From NCBI GenBank assembly GCA_029204225.1, contig CM055097.1, positions 42,822,858 through 42,886,857 of the forward strand: a stretch of DNA of 64,000 nt, in the 5' to 3' direction. Numbering within the stretch: position 1 is the stretch's first letter; every line of letters begins with the position of its first letter. Shown here piece by piece: positions 55,641-64,000 of this stretch. A program made the position numbers and the translations under genes. This DNA comes from Diphasiastrum complanatum. Lineage: Eukaryota > Streptophyta > Lycopodiopsida > Lycopodiales > Lycopodiaceae. Below the pieces are notes generated by a model. That model saw only the letters and a list, made by a program, of their open reading frames with translations. It did not search any database and was not told the origin of the DNA.

Positions 55641-56136
55641 TTATGTCGTGTACCAAAAAACTCATCAAGATGACACAAAATAAAATTGTTGTCTACAGGT
55701 GTGGCCAGTACAACTACCGACCCTCACTAAGTTTGAATCCCAAATCTTCAACCTAAAACTTGATTTGAACTCACCCTCTCAAGACTAGCTTTCTAGCAAC
55801 AATGGATAGTCCTTTTGACTATCCTCTTGTACTTGGCTCTAATACCATGCTGAAAATATAGTACAAAGGACCGTAAATGAGCCTAATTAAAGCTCCAAGA
55901 GTGATTGATTGATTGACACACCTATCCAATGCAAAACTAGTCACCAAATCTTGATCTAGATTAGCAAATTAGGATCTTACAACCAAGAGCAATCAAATAA
56001 AATGATCAAATATGAAAATCTGAAGCCTCCAGTACTTTTTAATTGAGTTTGCTTATAGTAGTAGAAAATATTCTCTACTACATGTTATAGTTCGTTTATG
56101 CTTATGTATGATTTTCAACCTAGATCTCTATGAATG

Positions 56137-56283
56137 TTTCTAGAAAGTTGTAGATTCCCCACATGATATGTAAGAATTGTTGCAATTGGCATGTGATATT
56201 ATGTGTAGTGCTCAGGACAGAGCTAAGCACTATGCCGATTTTAAGAGATCTCCCAAAGATTTTGAAAGTTGATGATTGGGTAC
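56137..56283 (+). repeat. Second copy of the gypsy tail segment (147 bp)
   Basis: It repeats 55062-55208 with about 10 differences, including the inverted pair TAGTGCT/AGCACTA around the acidic codons. It stops exactly at GATTGGGTA, where the SET-gene sequence begins. This is probably a breakpoint from insertion or recombination. Confidence 0.85.
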
Positions 56284-57822
56284 TTAGTGGAGGATCATCG
56301 TCATTGAGTTCTGGCACTCGACCTCGACAAAGAACTATGGTACTATATATTTGTAATTATTAAAAATTTGAGAAAAGATTAATTGTCATGCAAATCATTT
56401 TTTGCATCAACAAGCTAACTATTCTTATGTTTGTTACATGAAATTAGTATCAAAAAGAGTACGACGAAAAGATATATTGTGAGTGTAAGCAATGCAAAGG
56501 ATTTAAAATTCGACCAAGGCGAATTGTGGCACAACATTTGTGGAAGTTTGGAAAGCATGTTGAGGAGCTTGATGTGGTTTTGGAGGTATATTTTATTTGC
56601 CTAGTATTAGTCTTTATCATACACAATGTTTTTGGAAAAAAAGACTAATGCATGTATATTTTTTCTCTCTTGCAGAATAGTACATTGGTGTCAACCTCTT
56701 GCTCAATTGATAATCTTATCAACAAGATAATAAATACTGATTTTGGATCATCTTTGGCATTGGACGAAGATCTAGTTGATGATTTTGTTGATGAGGTCAC
56801 TAGTGACTACACACCGAGTAATGTGGAGGTTATGCATATTCCTATGTCTCATATATCCACTCACTCCTCCAGTCTTGACATTGATCCTGCTTCAATGGAT
56901 TCTGATCATCTCATAGTGTCATCACACCTAGATTGTATCCAATCCACAACACCTTGTGAAAATCCTATCCCAAGCTCTATCCATCTCATGATGTCACCAC
57001 ATACAGATATTGTGCATCCCATCACACCCAACATAAATTGCATAGATTCTTCTATCTTAGCTACGCCATTAAAAAAAAAGAACACGACTTGGACACATTT
57101 TGACAAAATTTGAAAAAGAACAAAGTTTTTTACATACTATCGACTTGTCCAAAAATGTTTTAAATTCGTTGATCGAATCTCCCCTTCCTCCTCATCTACA
57201 TGTATTAGTTAAGTCGTTTGATAGAAAGAAATATTCATGTTGGTCTGATACGTTACCACTACCATTATGTGGGACATCATTTTCATATTGGGGTCATATG
57301 TACATAATTAAGCCTAGTGAGCGGTTTCCTAATGCCGGATTAGGTTTATTTTTTTTGAATAGCATTGATGTCCCTTTGAATAGTGTTGTCACATTTATGC
57401 CATATGCAGGACCTCAATATAATTGGGGTGATTGGCATGCTCTATGTCGCCACCAATGGAGAATGCAAATATATGGTTTAAATTCCAATGCTTGTTCTTT
57501 GGAAGAGAGGCACATGCAAGGAAAAAGTGTTTCAAAAGCACATCGTATGTACATCGATGGGCATCCAGAAATACATGGAAACATCGCTGCATATATAAAT
57601 AGTTCTATTTGTCAACCTTCATTAACTAATTGTGACTTTGAAGAACGCATCAATGGAAAAGAAGATTATTTTTCTAGATATGTGAAAGCTACATATGTAA
57701 TGGTTTGTGAGATCAGACCTATTAAATGTGGTGAAGAACTATTCATCAACTATAGCTTCAATCGTCCTCTACCAAGATGTGTACAAAAAGTTTTGAGCCA
57801 AGCACAACCATGTGCGTTGTAA
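56284..57822 (+). CDS. CACTA-encoded zinc-knuckle plus SET-domain protein (frameshifted)
   Basis: A putative lysine methyltransferase-like protein carried by a CACTA transposon. Exon A (to 56339) is GGSSSLSSGTRPRQRTM, donor ATG|GTACTA. Exon B (56448-56585, 46 codons, phase 0) has IYCECKQCKGFKIRPRRIVA then QHLWKFGKHVE, a CxCxxC...H...H knuckle like the transposase-associated domain. Exon C starts at 56676 (ttgcag|AAT) with a long acidic, Ser/His-rich linker, then the SET domain: ERFPNAGLGLFFLNSIDV (about 57330), HGNIAAYINSSICQPSLTNC (about 57575) and CGEELFINYSF (about 57730). The usual NHSC motif reads INSS. The linker and SET frames are offset by one base at a nine-A run (57071-57079), so this copy is broken or that run varies. 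No pre-SET cysteines were seen. Downstream of it is the transposase on the same strand. Confidence 0.75.
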
Positions 57823-58412
57823 ATACCAAAAGTACATCCTTTTTATTCGAGTTCAATTTGGATGTCTTATTTGACTTTCAATCATTAGATATGATGTTTC
57901 TTTGAATGTCTTATTTAAGTTCACATTTGATATGATGTTTGATGTTAAGCTTTTACAAATAATGCTCCATTATCAATGTCTTGTTTCAATTTTAATTATA
58001 ATATAATGTTCGATTAAGATGTCTTATATAAGTTTCAAATTGGATATAATGTTTGATGTTTAGGTTCTAGAAATAGTGTTCAATTTTCTTGTCTTGTTTA
58101 AGTTTCAATTTGAATATCATGTTCGATTTTAATGTCATATTTAAGTTTCAAATTGAATGATGCTTAGTGGTTCGATATTTGAATTACAAGATGATATCTT
58201 TTATTTGAGAACGTGAATAGTCTTAATAGTGGTATTTGTGTTTTTTTTAAATAATATTCAATTTTCATATCTTGATTTAAGTTCCACTTTGTATATATTG
58301 TTGTTCAATTTTGATGTCTAATTTGTTTTCCCATGTTTGACGGAATCCAAATCGTCATCTAGTTCTAGTGATGATCACATACATTCTGTATCCACCACAA
58401 GATTGGAATACA
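57823..58412. other. Spacer between SET gene and transposase
   Basis: AT-rich, with the phrase TTAAGTTTCAATTTGATATGATGTT-like repeated loosely about six times (57850-58180). No coding signal. Confidence 0.5.
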
Positions 58413-61400
58413 ATGGGCCACATATATACACCATTATACCCTGGAGCAAAGACATCTCGTTTGTCCGCTGCGTTGCTTCTATTGAATCTCCAAGCAAAAT
58501 ATAAATGGAGTGATACAAGTGTTACATCTTTATTTGGGTAAAGAAGATTTAATTATTTTTTATTTAACTAAGTGTGTACTTGTGTAAGTTAAAAGTTTTA
58601 GTTGAATAAGCAATTGTGTTTCATGTTATGCAAATTCATTTGATTATATGCAGGGTATTGCGCAAACTACTCGCAGAAGAAAATAGCATGCTAGAGACGA
58701 GAGCCGAGGCACGCAAGATGTTGAATGCAATGGGAATGGACTATACACAACATCATGCTTGTCCAAAAGATTGCATCTTGTATCGTGGTGAGTATCAAAG
58801 ACTAACAAATTGTCCTATATGTGAGACTCCTCGATATTGAGATGATTTGCAAGGGACCGCTAATCCAAGCAAGGTGTTGAGACATTTTCCACTAATTCCA
58901 CGATTGCAACGATTGTTTCGTTGCAAATCCCTTGCAGAACTGATGAATTGGCATGCTAGCCACCATTCTTCAGATGGGGTTATGAGAGTACCCTCAGATT
59001 CTCCTGCATGGAAACACATTGACAAAGAGTATCCATGTTTTGCAAGTGAATCTAGAAACATAAGATTTGGACTTGCAACAGATGGGGTGAATCCCTTTGG
59101 CAAGATGTCAAGCACGTGGTCTACTGGCCAGTGGTGTTGGTCAACTACAACATTCCACCTTGGCTAACTATAAAAAAGGACATCTCATGTTAGCACTTTT
59201 AATTCCTGGAAAACACAAAGTAAAAAATATGGATGTCTACCTTGCACCATTAGTTGAAGAATTGGAGCTATTATGGAAGGGTGTTCAAGCGTATGACATC
59301 TCACGTCCAATACAAGACAACAACTTTTTATTGCGCGCAATTCTAATGTGGACAATGCATGACTATCCAGATTGGGTGATTGTTCAGGTGATTAGAATAT
59401 GAGATCATCAATATTTTCTATATATTTATTTTTTCTATATTCGCTATTTATGTTCAATTTTTTGATCTACAAGTAACAAGAATTGCATTTGATTTCTTGA
59501 GGTTTTACAACTTCCGGATATCACGCGTGCCTCATTTGTGGACCGAATATTGATGTTCGACACTCACGTCATCTAAGCAAAGTTGTATATGAAAATCATC
59601 GCAAATACTTGCATGAGGATCATTCGTTTCGGCATACACAAAGAAGAGGATTTGGAGGAAAGATGGAAACAAGGATGCCTCTCTGAGGAAAGATGGAAAC
59701 AAGGATGCCTCCAAAGAGAATGTCCATGGAAGATTGGCACAAGCTCTGGATTGAATCTGAGACCAAGCCAATCAATGGTATGAAAAAACTATCTATCTTT
59801 CATTGTCTACCATATTGGAATAAACTTTTGATTAATCACTTGCTTGATCCTATGCATATATTCAAAAATGTGGTGAATCAATATAGAAACACTTGGTGGG
59901 CGAAAAAGATAGTATTATTGCGAGACAAGACCTACAAGAATCAAAAACAAAAAAAGAGTACTGGCCAAAAACCCGTATAGATGGAAATACTCTTATCATT
60001 CAAAGAGCCCCTTGGATTCTTACCAAGGAAGAGTACAAGTATGTACGGTCAGTCATTTGCGAGATGAGAACACCAACTAGTTTTGCTCATTCACTACGAA
60101 CATCATTCACAGCAGAAGGAAATCTTCATGGTCTTAAATCTCATGATTGGTTGAAGATGCTTGAGTACATATTTCCAATGTGTGTTTGTGGTTGTCTAAC
60201 TGATCAACTTCGCAATACCATTTACAAATTAGCATCCATTGTCAGGTACTTACATTTCTTTGAAGAACATTTTATGCTATTGCATATTTATTTTACCTAC
60301 AAATTCGATAAAGTCATATGATGATCATGTACTACAAATATGGTGTAGATGGATGTGTAACAAGGAGATTCATGAGATAGATGTGGAGAAAAAACATGAA
60401 GATATAGTGGAGGGTGTATGTATGTTTGAGAGAGATTTTCCGACCTCCATCTTGGACATACAAGTGCATCTGCTTGTGCACTTGGTCCAAGAAATTGGTA
60501 TTGTCGGTCCTGTGCACTCAAGGTACAAAATACATTATTTTGGTTTCTGTGGCTTCAATATATTTAGCATCATTTTTTTTTGGTCATTGAACATTGCCCT
60601 TATCATGCAATAAATGTTTACAGGTGGATGTTTTTTTTTGGAGAGATTTATGAAAGTTTTGAAAGAAATTTTGCGTCAAAAGGCAAGACCAGAGGGAAGT
60701 ATGGCCGAGGGGTGGTTAGCGCAAGAATCTCTTACTTATGTCACTGAATTTTTGCTTCAAATACATTCGTCTACTCCACGACTATGGAATGATGAGGAGA
60801 ACAATGAGGTAAAAGGTGAAAAACCCCAAGGTATGGGTGCTCCTAAGAAAATGGCACCTTTTCTTAGAGAAAAAATTTCTACTTTCATGCTCTATAATTC
60901 TGGAGTGATGGATAAGCCTGGTTGGAATTATATGAACAAGAGAAGAAAAAAAGAACGTTGGCTAGAAGTAGACACCGACATAATAGACATAGGGGTCATG
61001 TTGCACCTTCACGTGATGTTGAGCCATTGCCCAACCAATGCACCATAGAATGGATGGTTGACACACTCCAACAAGCAAGATCAAATGGACAAGTCATATC
61101 TGACATGGAATGGGACTTTGCAAGAGGATGTGATTGGAAAGTTTGTTTATTAATGTGGGCATATGGTTGTCATCATCGCGTTGAACGAGTTGATATGAAA
61201 CGACGAACTTATGATTACGGTGTTATGGCATCTTTTAATCAAGAAAGTCGGAGTAGTGCACGAGACCAAAGTCCAATCTCTGGAGAGCTTGAGTATGTAG
61301 GAACTATTCAAAATATATATGAAGTGTGTTTTGGTGAAAATGGAAAATACTTTTTGTTTGATGTGAAATGGTTCAAAATCAATTATCAAGGGTCAAATGC

Positions 61401-61503
61401 AACCGTGAAAAGAGATCGTAGTGGATTTTTTGCTATCGATTCAACCAAGACATTAAGCATGGATTATTCAAACACATTGGTGTTGCCTCATCATTGTGAA
61501 CAG
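58413..61503 (+). pseudogene. CACTA TNP2-type transposase (decayed)
   Basis: An EnSpm/CACTA DDE transposase. First exon 58413-58537: MGHIYTPLYPGAKTS then LLNLQAKYKWSD (family start PLYxGxK). Second from 58654 (atgcag|GG): HHACPKDCILYRGEYQRLTN then CPICETPRY, a stop (CGA to TGA), then ADGVNPFG-type DGVNPFGKMSSTWST, VVLVNYNIPPWLTIKK (frame change), LALLIPGKHKVKNMDVYLAP and LEELELLWKGVQAYD. Then IFHCLPYWNKLLINHLLDPM with HIFKNV, DUF4218 region (60130-60960; PTSILDIQVHLLVHLVQEIG, RPEGSMAEGWLAQESLTY) and DUF4216 region (61170-61503; LEYVGTIQNIYEVCF, YFLFDVKWFK). At least three frameshifts, one in a T9 run at 60631, and one stop; inactive. Confidence 0.9.
59655..59714 (+). repeat. 30-bp in-frame tandem duplication inside the transposase
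   Basis: GAGGAAAGATGGAAACAAGG starts at 59655 and again at 59685, a 30-base unit (10 codons) repeated exactly twice apart from the end. It lies between the DxG region and LPYWNKLL. Confidence 0.85.
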
Positions 61504-61706
61504 GTGTGTCACATGACATTCGTTTTTTCTGAAACAAAAATCACACACATATATATATATATTTCGATCCTTTGAAAAAAGGTACATTAAGTTTTGTTTT
61601 TAAGAAAGGGCTTGAAACAAAATCCCTTTCTTCCTACTTGCTACATCAAAACTAAAAGGTAAATTAAAAAACATTAAACATTAAACTTTAATCAAACAAA
61701 GACTTC

Positions 61707-62560
61707 TTAATTGTCATCGTCTGAATCCGAATCTTGTGCGGAAGCTTGTCCTTCACTCTCACTTCCGGACATCTCCCCTTCCCCTTCCGCTTCCGCTTCA
61801 CCGGCTTCTTCACCCGACCCCTCCTTTACATAAGATGTCGAGCTTCTCTACACATCATAAAAAATAACAAAAGTCAATAACCAATAAGTAAAGTAAATGA
61901 AACTCATTAACAAGCAAGAAAGATTAATAAAAATGATTATTAAATAATAGAAGCAAATGAGACGAATGTAGCAAAAATTTACCATAGGATGAATGCCTTG
62001 TTGAGCAAGATGGTCCACCAAGGCATTGTAGCCTTGTTGGTACCCAATCTTATATTCGGCATTCGTGTATTTTCTCCCAAAATCTCTTTGCTATACAAAC
62101 ATGAATACAATCATTTAGATACAAAACATGATTAGTAATTAAAAACATTACTAAAATAATTATAATAAAATCAAACTAAAAAAGCAAAACTTACAAATTA
62201 GGCTTGTAAATTGGATTTCCCACCCGAGCCAAGGTGAGATTGGCCCAAGATTTGGTTGCTTCTCGTTGTTGTTTGAAGCGATCCGGATTCGGATGTTTGG
62301 ACTCGTGTATCACCTTTGCCCAATCTTTCTTTGAAGCCCATTCCGGCCTTTTTTTTCCATTTTTTACATATCTTCGTAAGGATTGATGCTTATGACGAAT
62401 ATGCGTACACGTGTTCGTCAATGCCCACACCTCCCCAAATCTATTTGATTGAGGAAACTCACTATTCAAAAGCGCAAGTATCTTATTCTTGTCATCTTGG
62501 TTTTGTTGCTCCCAAGGAGTGAATAAGTTATGGCCAAAATATTTGAGATCCTCAAGCTAG
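61707..62560 (-). CDS. CACTA accessory gene, Transposase_24-like (convergent)
   Basis: Minus strand, facing the transposase. Exon 1 (about 62560-62195) reads LFTPWEQQNQDDKNKILALL, NSEFPQSNRFGEVWALTNTC, THIRHKHQSLRRYVKNGKKR and PEWASKKDWAKVI. Exon 2 (61983-62090, 36 codons) reads RDFGRKYTNAEYKIGYQQGY. Exon 3 (61707-61847) ends in an acidic tail (EEAGEAEAEGEGEMSGSESE). Exons 2 and 3 join in phase 0 with good GT/AG sites; the first junction is uncertain, as the best donor (TT|GTAAGT, near 62195) is off by phase. The layout resembles TNPA-type/Transposase_24 proteins that bind element ends. 5' end undefined. Confidence 0.55.
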
Positions 62561-64000
62561 GATAAGATGTGTATTCTTAGTGTCAATATAATGCAACCTG
62601 CAACATACAAGTGTAATGCATATCCAAAAGATTAGAGAAAAAACACACCAGAGATGAGAGAATCTAAGTTTGCAACCTTGCTCTCCAATTGTATGCCTTA
62701 CAAGAGAGTGCAAACGAGACAATCTCCTTCTCCCAAAGCTCTTGAATCCTTGAGGAATTTTTCTCTTCCTTCGAGTGTCCAGTCCTACTTCCTACACTCC
62801 ATGCAGCACGCCGGTGAATGAATGTCCCTCTCCATTACTTTTATCATGATGTTTCCTTGGAGTCTTTTTCTCTATTGCTCTCTTGAATTTTAAACCATTT
62901 ATCAATTTTGGGTCATCTGAAGGCTGATTTTCTCCAAATTAATGGTAGAAAAGGTTTATATCCTATAAGTACAACTTCTCCCAATTACCCCTTGTGCAAA
63001 ATGAAGAACGGAAAATTTATTTAGGTTTAAAAACTAGTTGTCAAAATGTTAAAGTCGCCAAAGCTAAGTGGTCCAGTTATTTTAGTGAAATTAATATTGA
63101 GAGCCTCATTGCACTTTTAGCTTCAAAAATCATCGAGATTGCTACGGTGTTTGGCTTCATTCACAACAATGGCATAATGAAAACTGTAAAGGTCCATTGG
63201 ATATTCACCACTTCATAAAAAAATTTCTTAGAAAGGTATGATTTAGAAATGTTAGAATTAGATCCAAAAGGCAAAAGGAAGCATGCAACAAAATCAACTG
63301 CTTGCAAATAGTACAAACATATATTCTTGACTTTTTAGAAATTATCACCAGACCAAAATCCCTAATATAATTACCTCAAATGTGAAACATTCTTGGACAT
63401 CACAAAATCTTTGTACATTAAAATATTTTTGATTTTGTAAAATTGTTTGGAAGGTGAAAATAAAGAGAATTTGCAAGCTTTTTGGCATGCACATTAATGA
63501 AATGTGCTAACCTTGCTTTTGTAGCTAAGGTGTCTAGAGAAACCAAACCTTGCAATCTTGGATGCTTTTGTAGTCTCATGTGGAAGTAAGAAGCTAAGTG
63601 ATGCTCAAGTTATAATATGTGCCACTCATAATAAATAGTTTTGTCATTTATTCAATTTATTAAGACCTAGGAGCATTTTTTTCTATAGTATTATGATTGT
63701 CATCATTTGTACAAACCGTCAAACCCTTGAATAGTACTTTTGTGATTTGTCTGACTAGAGACTTTGGAAGGTTTTGTGGAGCTCAACTTTGATAATGTGA
63801 ACAATATATAGGATTTTCACATTCAACAGTTATATTTGTAGCTACAATCTATATCCACTAGTAAATTGTCATTTCAATTTGAGTTTTTCTCACAATCATA
63901 AGTACATAAAATAAAAGGTGGTGGATGATTGGCTTAATTAGGGTCAACTTATTTTGAATTTCAAAGGACGTCAAAAGATAAATCAGTTGTTGCAGTTCTT
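62561..64000. other. Right-end flank, nothing recognised
   Basis: AT-rich with no open frame longer than 74 codons and no family motif. CACTA-type terminal repeats were looked for here and not found. Confidence 0.4.

Noticed and set aside
62560-64000. Right terminal repeat of the CACTA element
   Set aside because: No CACTA-type terminal sequence or subterminal repeats were seen, so the element border is left open.

Overview
This looks like nuclear DNA from a land plant with a large, repeat-rich genome. The evidence is a plant-type plastid MATE transporter gene split by introns of up to 6.6 kb, Ty1-copia, Ty3-gypsy and CACTA elements with plant-type domains, and AT-rich intergenic sequence. 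The LINEs, whose C-terminal zinc-knuckle region carries an ETGR motif, would suit a fern or another non-seed plant, but the species cannot be fixed from the sequence alone.

Region by region. 1-4.6 kb (+): a 1.1 kb dispersed repeat, then two 5'-truncated LINE tails bounded by (CT)n tracts. 4.6-26.3 kb (-): the only convincing host gene, a chloroplast DETOXIFICATION 45-like MATE transporter. Ten exons were found. Every donor, acceptor and codon phase agrees, and together they encode 514 residues. The C-terminal exons lie beyond the left edge of the window. Its introns hold LINE fragments, a second (inverted) copy of the 1.1 kb repeat, and a set of short hAT-type miniature elements with 8-bp target duplications. 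26.4-43 kb: foldback elements, copia and gypsy remnants on both strands, a TIR element of about 1.1 kb, an LTR-like stretch with a TATA box and a 155-bp tandem duplication, and about 2 kb of decayed tandem repeat split by a copia fragment. 46 kb: a cluster of CCACGCGTGG palindromes. 47.3-48.3 kb (-): a decayed M1 aminopeptidase (APM1-like) pseudogene. 50-54.4 kb (-): a decayed Tnp2/EnSpm-like transposase with a BAH-like downstream domain. 55-56.3 kb (+): two copies of a gypsy integrase tail. 56.3-62.6 kb: a CACTA element encoding, in order, a zinc-knuckle plus SET-domain protein (+), a TNP2 transposase with DUF4218 and DUF4216 regions (+), and a small convergent Transposase_24-like gene (-). 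62.6-64 kb: nothing recognisable.

The two most unusual signals are these. (1) A group of hAT-like miniature elements in the transporter introns. Several share a backbone (TIR CATAGTTGCA and core GATACCCATATTGCC), yet each copy carries its own short subterminal word repeated in both orientations. (2) A CACTA element that encodes a SET-domain protein fused to a transposase-type zinc knuckle, next to another transposon with a BAH-like domain.

All reading was by eye. Protein family names rest on recognised motifs, and exon borders on splice consensus plus phase.
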